A DNA stretch of 64,000 nucleotides from DATARH01 sp036268425 (GTDB lineage Bacteria; Pseudomonadota; Alphaproteobacteria; ATCC43930; CGMCC-115725), in NCBI GenBank assembly GCA_036268425.1, contig DATAUE010000175.1, forward strand, positions 1 through 64,000, in the 5' to 3' direction. Below the pieces are notes generated by a model that saw only the letters and a program-made list of their open reading frames with translations, had not been told where the DNA came from and searched no databases. Both the position numbers and the translations under genes were made by a program. Shown here in pieces: positions 16,083-25,892 of this stretch (its first letter is position 1; each line of letters starts with the position of its first letter).

Positions 16083-17378
16083 TCAGGCTTGCCGGCTCTG
16101 GACGTACGGGGGTTCGACGTACGGGGTCTGGACGTGTTCCGGGCGCACCCCCAGGCCGATCAGCCGCGCCGGCAGGCGGGCCAGCCACGGCACATAATTG
16201 AACAGCCGCAATAGAAACGGGGCCTTGATCGGCTTGTCGGAGCCGAGCACGCGGTCGATAACGCGCGCCTGCACCGTCAGCTGCATCGCCTGGATTACCC
16301 TGGTCGGGAAGGTGCGCCGCTGCTGCACAGCCCGCAGATCGGCCTCGCTCAGCGTGCCGTCCAGCAACGGGCGGGCCAGCAGGTTGGCGGTCGCAACGGC
16401 GTCCTGGACCGCCAGGTTGATACCGACGCCGCCGATCGGCGACATCGCATGCGCGCTGTCACCGATGCACAACAGCCCCGGCCGCCACCATTGCTGCAGC
16501 CGGTCGACCATGACGGTCAGCAATTTGACATCGTCCCAGTCGCGCAGTTCGCCGACGCGGTCGCGCAGAAACGGCGCGATCCGGGCGATGTCGTCGCGAA
16601 ACGCCTCCAGCCCGCGCGCTTTGATCGTGTTAAAGCCGTCTTTGCGAATCACAAAGGCGCACTGCCAGTAATCGCCGCGGTCGAGGCTGACCAGCATGCG
16701 TCCGTAATTGACCCGGCCGGCGATCTGTCCGGGATCGCCCTGCCGTTTCGACAGGCGCATCCACAGCACGTCGATCGGTGCGCCGAGCGTCAGCACGTCG
16801 AGCCCGGCTCGCTCGCGTACCACGGAATGCCGCCCGTCGGCACCGATCACCAGATCGGCATGCACCGTCATCGGGCCGGCCGGCGTATGCAAGCTGACGC
16901 CGACCACCCGGCCGTTTTGCTCCAGCAGATCGGCAACTTCCGCTTCGAGACACAGGTGAAAACCGGGATAGCGTCGCCCCGCTGCCGCCAGAAAATCGAG
17001 AAAATCCCATTGCGGCATCAGCGCAATGAATTTGCAGCGCGTCGGCAGATGGCGGAAATCGCCGAGTACGATCTCGCTGTCCCCGATATAGCCGCGCAGT
17101 TCGCGCACCTCCTGATGCGGTCGCTGCAGAAACCCGTCGAGCAGGCCAAGCTCATGCATGATCTGCAAGGTTGAGGGGTGCACCGTATCGCCGCGGAAAT
17201 CGCGCAGGAAGTCACGGTGCTTTTCCAGCACGGCCACGTCGACCCCGGCGCGCGCCAGCAGCAGCCCGAGCATGATTCCGGCCGGGCCGCCGCCGACGAT
17301 GCAGCAGGCGACCCGCTCTGGGGGCACGTTGTCGGCCGCCGCCATCTCGGACGCGTCGGCCGCCATCCCTTTAGCCAT
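16083..17378 (-). CDS. FAD-dependent monooxygenase (PHBH/UbiH-like)
   Basis: 431 residues. The dinucleotide-binding motif CCIVGGGPAGIMLGLLLARA lies near residue 25, the DG motif VIGADGRHSVVRERAG in the middle, and the second FAD motif LLCIGDSAHAMSPIGGVGIN late in the protein. This is the p-hydroxybenzoate hydroxylase fold used for ring hydroxylation or quinone biosynthesis. ATG 17378 (MAKGMAADASEM) is preferred because GAGG lies 6 nt upstream; ATG 17399 is possible. The last residues are encoded by a short GACGTACGGGG-like repeat, giving PYVEPPYV, perhaps a recent slippage extension. Confidence 0.85.
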   Translation of the reverse strand: MAKGMAADASEMAAADNVPPERVACCIVGGGPAGIMLGLLLARAGVDVAVLEKHRDFLRDFRGDTVHPSTLQIMHELGLLDGFLQRPHQEVRELRGYIGDSEIVLGDFRHLPTRCKFIALMPQWDFLDFLAAAGRRYPGFHLCLEAEVADLLEQNGRVVGVSLHTPAGPMTVHADLVIGADGRHSVVRERAGLDVLTLGAPIDVLWMRLSKRQGDPGQIAGRVNYGRMLVSLDRGDYWQCAFVIRKDGFNTIKARGLEAFRDDIARIAPFLRDRVGELRDWDDVKLLTVMVDRLQQWWRPGLLCIGDSAHAMSPIGGVGINLAVQDAVATANLLARPLLDGTLSEADLRAVQQRRTFPTRVIQAMQLTVQARVIDRVLGSDKPIKAPFLLRLFNYVPWLARLPARLIGLGVRPEHVQTPYVEPPYVQSRQA

Positions 17379-17479
17379 CAGCGCCTCGCTGGCATGCAAT
17401 CGCGGCGATCAGGGATAAAAAACTCGCCGGAGGCGTATTATAATGTATCTCGTTCCTCGGTGTCCGAGCGGAGTGCATA

Positions 17480-17857
17480 ATGATCTATCCGACCCTGTCT
17501 CGCTGGCCGACCCTGTCTCGCTGGCTGCGGCATCCGGTACTGGCCGGCGCGGTGGTCGCTGCCGGCGCGCTTGTCGCGGCAGGTGCCGCGACGCCGGCCA
17601 AGGCCCAGTATTATCCAGGCTATTACCCGTATTACGGTGGGTATTGTAATCCCTATTACTACCCCTATGGCTGCGCTGGCGGCTATGCCTACCCGTATTA
17701 TTACCGTGGCTATGGCTATGGTGGTGGGTGGCGCGGCGGCTATGGCGGTGGCTGGCATGGCGGTTGGCACGGTGGCTGGCATGGTGGCGGAGGCTGGCAT
17801 GGCGGCGGTGGGCACGGCGGCCACGGGGGCGGCCACGGGGGCGGTCACCACCACTAA
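17480..17857 (+). CDS. Secreted Tyr/Gly/His-rich low-complexity protein
   Basis: 125 residues. Residues 1-43 form a signal peptide with a long hydrophobic core, ending AATPAKA before QYYPGYYPYYGGY. The mature protein has a Tyr/Pro/Cys-containing part, then about 50 residues of Gly-Gly-Trp-His and Gly-Gly-His repeats, ending in HHH. No fold is recognisable. Such His/Gly tails bind Ni, Zn or Cu, or form surface layers; both are guesses. The repeats are encoded by GGCGGTTGGCATGG-like units, so length probably varies between strains. Confidence 0.65.
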   Translation: MIYPTLSRWPTLSRWLRHPVLAGAVVAAGALVAAGAATPAKAQYYPGYYPYYGGYCNPYYYPYGCAGGYAYPYYYRGYGYGGGWRGGYGGGWHGGWHGGWHGGGGWHGGGGHGGHGGGHGGGHHH

Positions 17858-17900
17858 GCCGCGACGTTGCGCGGCAGAAGCCGATAACCGAATACCGGCT

Positions 17901-18773
17901 TCACCCGCACAGCGCGGGTGAAGCCGGATCGTGCCTGCGGAAATTGCTGACCGCGCGGTCGCGGCCGGTGACGGCATAGCAATAGGCGCAGCCATGCGGG
18001 CAGGTGTCATAGGCGCCGATATCGCGTGACGCGGCGCAGCGGCAACCGGGGCGGTTGCCGCGGATCGGCGCGACGAGCGGGCGTTGCGCGACATCGGCGA
18101 GACGCGAGGCGTCAATGCAGCGGGCTTCTCCCAGCGACGGCATCAGCAAATCGGGCTGCGAGCACAAGGTTGGGCCGATGCCGCTGTCGCGCGCCCGCTC
18201 GGCAAGGTGCGACAGCAATTCACGCTTCTCCGCGGCGGGCGGGTCGCGCCAGGTAAAGCCGTGCCGCGCGCCGGCACGGTCGAGGTTGCGCCGGGTCTTA
18301 CCGTAGGGATGCATGACCGACAGCACGACCTCGTCGACACTACCCGCCAAGGCCTCAGCCAACTCGGTAAAGCCGTGGATATGGGCGGCAGCATCAAGCT
18401 CCGAGGTGACGACGACCGGGTCGTAGCGCCACACCGCGGCACGCGGGCCAAAGCGGCGGCGGATTTCGCGCAGCTGTTCGATCGCTTCCGCAGCCATGAC
18501 GACCGAGCTTTCCAGGCCGCGGGGATAGCCGGTTATCGTGAATTGCACGACAAACGGCGCGACCCGATATATCTCGTCGAGATGCGGCAACAGCGGTCGC
18601 AAATTGCGGGTCCACAGCACAAACCCGTCGACCGCCTCGGGCCGCAGCGACACGTCATGCACGCCGCCGCCATAGGGGTTGACGACACGGCAATACCCGG
18701 CACGCAGCCGCTGCATCAGCCAGTCGGCGTAAAACGCCGGAATATCCGTGCGATAGCTCGCTGAGATGATCAC
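17901..18773 (-). CDS. DUF1848 family protein
   Basis: 290 residues from GTG 18773 (VIISASYRTDIPAFYADWL). The start matches the conserved DUF1848 opening, and FVLWTRNLRPLLPHL and FVVQFTITGYPRGLESS follow. The C-terminus has a cysteine cluster (CRCAASRDIGAYDTCPHGC then YCYA), which may ligate an Fe-S cluster as in radical-SAM-like proteins. Function is unknown. The frame remains open for another 2.9 kb upstream, but that part is antisense to dnaK and dnaJ and is not included. Confidence 0.82.
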   Translation of the reverse strand: MIISASYRTDIPAFYADWLMQRLRAGYCRVVNPYGGGVHDVSLRPEAVDGFVLWTRNLRPLLPHLDEIYRVAPFVVQFTITGYPRGLESSVVMAAEAIEQLREIRRRFGPRAAVWRYDPVVVTSELDAAAHIHGFTELAEALAGSVDEVVLSVMHPYGKTRRNLDRAGARHGFTWRDPPAAEKRELLSHLAERARDSGIGPTLCSQPDLLMPSLGEARCIDASRLADVAQRPLVAPIRGNRPGCRCAASRDIGAYDTCPHGCAYCYAVTGRDRAVSNFRRHDPASPALCG

Positions 18774-18827
18774 CCGAAGCCGCTCCGAAACATCATGATC
18801 GCATGCACGACCAGGCACTCGCGCCAG

Positions 18828-18856
18828 TTGTAGCCGACAGTTTCGCCACATATATA
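18828..18856 (+). promoter_or_regulatory. Candidate dnaK promoter
   Basis: TTGTAG (18828-18833) and TATATA (18851-18856) are separated by 17 nt, about 120 nt upstream of the dnaK ATG. The spacing suits a housekeeping or alphaproteobacterial heat-shock promoter (CTTG...CTATAT type). No CIRCE dyad (the HrcA operator) was seen in the leader. The element is read from sequence only. Confidence 0.45.
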
Positions 18857-18977
18857 AGCCGCGCGGCAGTCGGTTTTGCGGGCAGCTCACGGGCAGCCCA
18901 CGGCAGCCGCGCTTCCGGGGGATCGGGCGGTGCTGTTTTCCCGGGCCGACCGGTCCTGCTTTAGAGATGAGGTTCCC

Positions 18978-20915
<1,938 letters not shown>

Positions 20916-20943
20916 ATCGCGAAACGCGGTTCGAGACCAAGCG

Positions 20944-20966
20944 ACCCCCGGTCTTATGCCGGGGGT
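20944..20966 (+). terminator. Hairpin between dnaK and dnaJ
   Basis: ACCCCCGG (20944-20951) and CCGGGGGT (20959-20966) form a perfect 8-bp stem with a 7-nt loop, followed by TTCCC. It resembles an intrinsic terminator with a short T-tract, placed 29 nt after the dnaK stop. Partial termination would give more dnaK than dnaJ mRNA, a common arrangement. Confidence 0.6.
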
Positions 20967-21005
20967 TTCCCTATCCCCTGATCTGGTGCGGGGCGTCCAT
21001 CGGAT

Positions 21006-22136
21006 ATGGCGAAGCAGGATTTTTACGAGACGCTGGGCGTCGGCAAATCGGCTGACGCCGATGAACTCAAACGGGCTTATCGCAAGCTTGCGATGCAGTT
21101 CCATCCCGATCGCAACCCCGGCGACAAGAGCGCCGAGCAGAAGTTCAAAGACATCAGCGAAGCCTATGATGTCCTGAAGGACGATCAGAAGCGCGCCGCC
21201 TATGACCGGTTCGGGCATGCGGCGTTCGAGAACGGCAGCCGTGGCGCCGGCAATGGCGATTTCGGCTTTTCCGGCGGTTTTGCCGATATTTTCGAAGAAA
21301 TGTTCGGCGCGATGGGCGGCCGGCGCGGTGGCCAGGCCGGCCCGGCGCGCGGCAGCGATCTGCGCTACAACATCGAGGTGTCGCTCGAAGACGCCTATCG
21401 CGGCAAGCAGACCACGGTGCGGGTCGCGACCTTTGTGCATTGCGACACCTGCAAGGGCACCGGCGCCGAAGCGGGTTCGCGCCCGGTAAACTGCCGCACC
21501 TGCCAAGGGCATGGCCGGGTGCGGGCGCAGCAGGGGTTTTTTACGATCGAGCGCACCTGTCCGACCTGTCAGGGGTCTGGCAAGACGATCGAGAAGCCGT
21601 GCCGCACCTGTTCCGGCCAGGGCCGGGTGCGCCGCGAAAAAACGCTGTCGGTCAATATTCCCGCGGGGGTCGAAGACGGCACTCGCATCCGCCTCGCCGG
21701 CGAGGGCGAGGTTGGGCCGCACGGCGCCTCACCGGGCGACCTCTATATTTTCGTCAGTGTTGCGGCACACGCGATCTTTCAGCGCGACGGCGCCAACATC
21801 TTTTGTCGGGTGCCGATCCCGTTTACCACCGCAGCGCTTGGCGGCTCGATCGAGGTGCCGACCGTCGAAGGCAGCCGCACGCGGGTTACCGTGCCGCCGG
21901 GCACCCAGTCCGGGCATCAGTTCCGCCTACGCGGCAAAGGCATGACCGTGCTGCGCTCCTCGGTGCGCGGCGACATGTACATTCAGTCGGTTGTCGAGAC
22001 GCCGGTCAATTTGACCAAGCGCCAGCAGGAATTGCTGCGCGAGTTCGAGAAGGCTGGCGAAAACGAAAAGACCAGCCCGGAAAGCGAAGGATTCTTCGCC
22101 CGCGTCAAGGAATTCTTCGAGGATTTACGAGAGTAG
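21006..22136 (+). CDS. dnaJ: Chaperone protein DnaJ (Hsp40)
   Basis: 376 residues, class I DnaJ. The J domain at residues 4-70 has the HPD motif (MQFHPDRNPG) that triggers DnaK ATPase. A short Gly/Phe-rich region follows (FGFSGGFADIFEEMFG), then four zinc-finger repeats (CDTCKGTG, CRTCQGHG, CPTCQGSG, CRTCSGQG) and the substrate-binding beta domains (GEGEVGPHGASPGDLYIFV). The G/F region is shorter than in E. coli DnaJ. It is co-directional with dnaK, 90 nt downstream. Confidence 0.97.
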   Translation: MAKQDFYETLGVGKSADADELKRAYRKLAMQFHPDRNPGDKSAEQKFKDISEAYDVLKDDQKRAAYDRFGHAAFENGSRGAGNGDFGFSGGFADIFEEMFGAMGGRRGGQAGPARGSDLRYNIEVSLEDAYRGKQTTVRVATFVHCDTCKGTGAEAGSRPVNCRTCQGHGRVRAQQGFFTIERTCPTCQGSGKTIEKPCRTCSGQGRVRREKTLSVNIPAGVEDGTRIRLAGEGEVGPHGASPGDLYIFVSVAAHAIFQRDGANIFCRVPIPFTTAALGGSIEVPTVEGSRTRVTVPPGTQSGHQFRLRGKGMTVLRSSVRGDMYIQSVVETPVNLTKRQQELLREFEKAGENEKTSPESEGFFARVKEFFEDLRE

Positions 22137-22158
22137 CTCTTCCCGGCGCCCGCAGGCG

Positions 22159-23622
22159 TCAACAGTTCGACGAATAATGGCAGGTGATCAGACCGGTCTC
22201 GACTGGTCCGGCAATCTGCGACAACGCCGTAAAGATGCGGTAGATCGGCTGGATTTCAGCGTTGGCGACAAACACGACATCCTTGTCGTGCACCGGAAAG
22301 CGCTGCGCCAGCAGATAGGATTTCGCCTCGTTGAGGTCCAGCCGATAAACGACCGGCGACAGCCCTTGCGGTGCATCGCTGGCAACCGGCTCGCCGAGCG
22401 CGTGCACAAGGCTGACCGGCTCATAGCGAAACAGGAATACGGCGCGCGGGTCGGCACGCTCATCGAGCAGCCCGCCGGCTTTGGCCAGCGCCTCCGATAG
22501 CGACAGGCGGTCGCTGTTGAATGTGATCGCAGTGTTTTTGCCGGTCGCGCCGAAGACGCTGAAAGTCTGCGGCCGCCGCACCAGTGTCAGAATGTCGCCC
22601 GGTTCGGCGAAGATGTCCTGCGACGGGTCGGCGACCAGCGTGGCCAGCGGTATCGTCGCGGTGACGCCGCCGCGCGACAAGCGGACGAAAGTGTCGTGTA
22701 CCGGCGCATGTGCACCGCCCGCTGCAGCAATGACCTGCATCAGCCGGTCGCCGCCCGGCGACAGCGGCACCCGTTTGCCGCCGATCATTTCACCGGCAAC
22801 GGTGACCGAATTGGCGATACTGCTCTTAACGACGACCAGCACCTGCGGTTGTAACGCCTTGGTGTCGAGCGCCGTTTCGATGGTGCGCTCGACCTCGTTC
22901 GGGGTCCGGTCGGCCACCTTGATGCGTCCGGCATAGGGGATGCTGATCCCGCCGTCCGGCCCGACCTGCTGGTCCGGAATGCGGGTGCCGGGGCGGCCGC
23001 TTTGCGTTGCCTGGTCGAGCAGTTTCTCGATCTGCTGGGTGCGCTGCTCCCCCGCGCCGCTTTTCCGCGATTGCGCGTCACCCTCGGTGCCGTTGGACGA
23101 CAGGCTGTTACCGGGGCGCAGTTGCTGGTCGTTGCTCCTGTCGCCGGTTTGCGAGGCGTTGCCGTTGGCAGCGGCGGCCTGGCCGTTGCCACCACCGCCA
23201 AACAATACCGCCATCAGGTCTGGCGAGACGGACAGGCCGGGCGGAGCCACGGGCACGCCTTTGAGGAGTGACGCGCTGCTGGTCAGCGCGCCGGCCGAGG
23301 CCCCGGCCGGGACTTCGAGTTCGCTCAGCGAGTTGCCGAACAGGCCATCGGCCGAGGCTTCCCAGATCACCACGGAGACCATGTCGCCGACCGCAATTTT
23401 GAGGTCGGGGGACGGGACGTATTTCTTGAAGCGCGCTTCAAAAGGCGCGGTCGGCCGCGCCAGCACTGTGGCCAGCACCGCATCGTTGATCTTGACCACG
23501 TCGAACGCGACCTGCCCTCCGGGCTTGGCTTGCTCGATGACATCTTTGCCCTGCAAGTCGCTGCATCCCAGCAACGGCAGCACCAGCAGGCAAATACCGA
23601 AAACCAGACGGAAAAACAGCAA
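22159..23622 (-). CDS. Polysaccharide export outer-membrane lipoprotein (Wza/SLBB family)
   Basis: 487 residues. A lipoprotein signal ends LPLLGC (Cys20). The polysaccharide-export (PES) domain follows (YVPSPDLKIAVGDMVSVVIWE), split at about residues 140-205 by a Gly/Asn/Ser/Gln-rich low-complexity insert, and resuming at VGPDGGISIPYAGRIKVADRT. SLBB-type segments come next (VTVAGEMIGGKRVPLSPGG and VFGATGKNTAITFNSDRLSL). Wza-type proteins form the outer-membrane channel for capsule or exopolysaccharide. TTG 23622 is used because no ATG precedes the lipobox; GGGGG lies upstream. No Wzc or Wzx/Wzy partner is adjacent. Confidence 0.84.
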   Translation of the reverse strand: MLFFRLVFGICLLVLPLLGCSDLQGKDVIEQAKPGGQVAFDVVKINDAVLATVLARPTAPFEARFKKYVPSPDLKIAVGDMVSVVIWEASADGLFGNSLSELEVPAGASAGALTSSASLLKGVPVAPPGLSVSPDLMAVLFGGGGNGQAAAANGNASQTGDRSNDQQLRPGNSLSSNGTEGDAQSRKSGAGEQRTQQIEKLLDQATQSGRPGTRIPDQQVGPDGGISIPYAGRIKVADRTPNEVERTIETALDTKALQPQVLVVVKSSIANSVTVAGEMIGGKRVPLSPGGDRLMQVIAAAGGAHAPVHDTFVRLSRGGVTATIPLATLVADPSQDIFAEPGDILTLVRRPQTFSVFGATGKNTAITFNSDRLSLSEALAKAGGLLDERADPRAVFLFRYEPVSLVHALGEPVASDAPQGLSPVVYRLDLNEAKSYLLAQRFPVHDKDVVFVANAEIQPIYRIFTALSQIAGPVETGLITCHYSSNC

Positions 23623-23790
23623 ACAAGGCCCCCAAACCAGCGCTCGCGCAGCCTAGTTGATCCGTTCCGGCGTAGGCAACCCCGGCACGACACCGTGCCT
23701 CGCCGGTTCAATCCCAACGCACCGCCAGATGCGATATCCCACGGCCGGGCGGCTGCTTGTTTGCACCGGTGCGCGTGCTATTTTGCCGCC

Positions 23791-23937
23791 ATGCGACATC
23801 GCTTCGAGATCAGTCTGCACGCGGTGGCCGTGCTGTTCTGCATCGCAACGCTGGCCGGGCTCGTCTATGCGGAGGGCTGGATCTGGCCGCTCAAGGCCGC
23901 GGCCATCATGATCCCGGTGTCGCTGCTGATCAGCTAA
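23791..23937 (+). CDS. Small membrane protein, unknown
   Basis: 48 residues, mostly two hydrophobic segments (AVAVLFCIATLAGLVYA and LKAAAIMIPVSLLIS) joined by EGWIW. It starts at ATG 23791, with no strong SD. The topology looks protein-like rather than random, and it fills a gap between two minus-strand genes. Function is unknown. Confidence 0.4.
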   Translation: MRHRFEISLHAVAVLFCIATLAGLVYAEGWIWPLKAAAIMIPVSLLIS

Positions 23938-24017
23938 AGAGGCCGCCGCGGATGCCAATCCCCCGCTGTCGGCCGGTGGCCAAAAGCGGAGGACGCCGTT
24001 TTCCGAGTCCCAGCGGA

Positions 24018-25427
24018 TCAGGGACGGGCCGGCCATACCGGCTGGTGATGCCCGAGCGGCACGGTCGGCCGCGCCCAATGGGGCTTGGTTTCCGACAGCT
24101 GCAGGGTTGGCGCGAGATGGCGCAACCGGCCGGCCGGGGTATCGGTCTCGATCGTCCAGGCGGCAATCTCTTCCGGGGTGAATTCGGCCGGTATGTTGTC
24201 GCGTGCCGATACCGGCAGCTCCCCGCGGCCGACCAGCCAACGGCCGGTCTGGGCCAGCGAGCAGCGCACCAGCCAGCTGCCGCCTTCGGTCGCCCGCTTC
24301 TTCAGCGCCACCAGCGCGCCGTAGGCCATCAGATAGCCGGTCAGGTAGTCGATCGCCGAGACCGGGTAGAATTGCGGACCCGGCTCCTTGCCCGGAAACA
24401 ACTCGCCCTGGCGGTGGGTGATGCCGCTGACATTCTGCACCACGGTGTCAAAGCCGCGGCGGCTGGCGAACGGCCCGACATGGCTGAATGCGCACAACGA
24501 TACATAGACCAGGCCGGGGCGCGCCTTCGCCAGTTCCTCCGGCGACAGGCCGCGGTCGCTGAGGGTGCCCGGCCGATAGCCCTGCACAAAGACATCGGTC
24601 TGACGGGCGAGGTCTTTCAGCGTCGCGAGCTGTTTCGGGTCACGCAGGTCGAGCTGCGCCGACAATTTGCCGTGCCCGGTGTCGAATTCCTGATAGCCGA
24701 GGTTCGGCAGATGCGCCGCCGTGATCTTCAGCACGTCGGCGCCATGCTCGGCGAGGGTGCGGGTGCTGCTCGGGCCGGCTAGCACGCGGGTCAGGTCGAG
24801 CACCCGGATGCCCGAGAGCGGCCGGTCGCCATCCGGCAATTTCTCCACCGGCGCGTCGCCGATCTTGACGATCTCGAACACCGGCAATGTCGCGAGGGCC
24901 GCGGCTTGCGGATGCTTCGCCCATTCCTCCATCGTGCGCACCATGCCGCCGGCGCCCTTGGCGGCGATGATCGCGTTTTCGAGTTCGAGCGCGTCCCATT
25001 TGGCGACGGCGTCGCGCACCGCCTGCTTGTCTTCCGGCACGCCCAGCACCTTCAGCGCGGCGGCACGATGGTTCGGAAAATTGGCGTGGATGTAGCTCCA
25101 ATGCCCATCCTTGGCTGGATACATGCCCATCACCGGGTTACGCTCGTGCGACACCTCGGATTTTTCCATCTTCAGGTAATGGCCGCTGCGCAGCGAGGCG
25201 GTAGCGCGGCGCGCATCGACCGAGACATCCTGTTTGCGCTTGCCCCGCAGCTCCCATAAATCGGATACCGCCAGCCCGATCGCGGCCAGCGATGCGGCGG
25301 CTGTTTCGCTGATCTTGAACGAGGTCGGCAGGATCGGGTCGCTGCCACCGGTGAATTCGACCGTCCTGGCGCGGTCGGCGTCGAGGCCGGCGACCGGCAA
25401 TATCGTGCGCAGAGCGTCGTGAGACAT
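24018..25427 (-). CDS. CoA-transferase family III protein (CaiB/BaiF)
   Basis: 469 residues, longer than the usual 380-410. The first 240 residues are diverged (LPVAGLDADRARTVEFTGGS, MGMYPAKDGHWSYIHANFPN), and the canonical core then starts LSGIRVLDLTRVLAGPSSTR and ADVLKITAAHLPNLG. This order, with the family start motif in the middle, is typical of circularly rearranged or double-domain CaiB relatives. The catalytic Asp region is not obvious to me. ATG 25427 has AGGA upstream; the longer frame to 25532 lacks support. Substrate is unknown. Confidence 0.78.
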   Translation of the reverse strand: MSHDALRTILPVAGLDADRARTVEFTGGSDPILPTSFKISETAAASLAAIGLAVSDLWELRGKRKQDVSVDARRATASLRSGHYLKMEKSEVSHERNPVMGMYPAKDGHWSYIHANFPNHRAAALKVLGVPEDKQAVRDAVAKWDALELENAIIAAKGAGGMVRTMEEWAKHPQAAALATLPVFEIVKIGDAPVEKLPDGDRPLSGIRVLDLTRVLAGPSSTRTLAEHGADVLKITAAHLPNLGYQEFDTGHGKLSAQLDLRDPKQLATLKDLARQTDVFVQGYRPGTLSDRGLSPEELAKARPGLVYVSLCAFSHVGPFASRRGFDTVVQNVSGITHRQGELFPGKEPGPQFYPVSAIDYLTGYLMAYGALVALKKRATEGGSWLVRCSLAQTGRWLVGRGELPVSARDNIPAEFTPEEIAAWTIETDTPAGRLRHLAPTLQLSETKPHWARPTVPLGHHQPVWPARP

Positions 25428-25563
25428 TGATCCTGCCCTTTCCCTGATGATGCCGAGCATCTTGGTCCTCGGCTGCGGTCCTTGCCGATGATGCGCCGAA
25501 TTGCGCCGATTATGGAATGGCCTGCATATCAAAAGCTCTGCTCAAGCTGCGCTTGAGAAGGCA

Positions 25564-25800
25564 ATGTCGTTGCCCGCCGGAATGATCATTACCGAATTCG
25601 ATCTGAGGCCGGAGCATTGCGATGCCTTCATCGCTCTGATCAAGACCATGCCAAAAAGTCGCGTGCCGAGGATGGCTGCCAGCAATTCGGCATATTGCTG
25701 ACTCAGGATGACCCGAACAGAACGTCTTTGTGGAGAGCTGGCGAGGCGAGGACGCATCAATGGCGTTCGCGGCAGGATGTCGCATCGGCCTTACGCAATC
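25564..25800 (+). pseudogene. Antibiotic-biosynthesis-monooxygenase (ABM) domain gene, frameshifted
   Basis: Three frames read in succession rebuild an ABM/YgiN-like protein. From ATG 25564 frame 1 gives MIITEFDLRPEHCDAFIALI; near 25647 the homology moves to frame 2 (HAKKSRAEDGCQQFGILL, then TQDDPNR); near 25720 it moves to frame 3 (NVFVESWRGEDA). The order and spacing match the ABM fold (KPG.edaFia, GC..fdv..ddPn, vEsWrdeaA). Two shifts within 160 nt mean the gene is dead. It is a decayed remnant immediately upstream of the RND operon. Confidence 0.7.
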
Positions 25801-25844
25801 GTGATCCCATCCGGTTTTCGGGGATGGTACACATATCACTCATC

Positions 25845-25850
25845 TATAAT
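25845..25850 (+). promoter_or_regulatory. Candidate -10 element of the RND operon
   Basis: A consensus TATAAT stands 42 nt upstream of the adaptor ATG, in an AT-rich stretch after the ABM pseudogene. No matching -35 hexamer was found at 16-18 nt, so dependence on an activator is possible. The MarR-type gene at the operon end could act here, but no clear dyad was seen. Confidence 0.35.
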
Positions 25851-25892
25851 AGACTACCGACACTATATACCCGCGCCAAGGAGACTGTTGGC

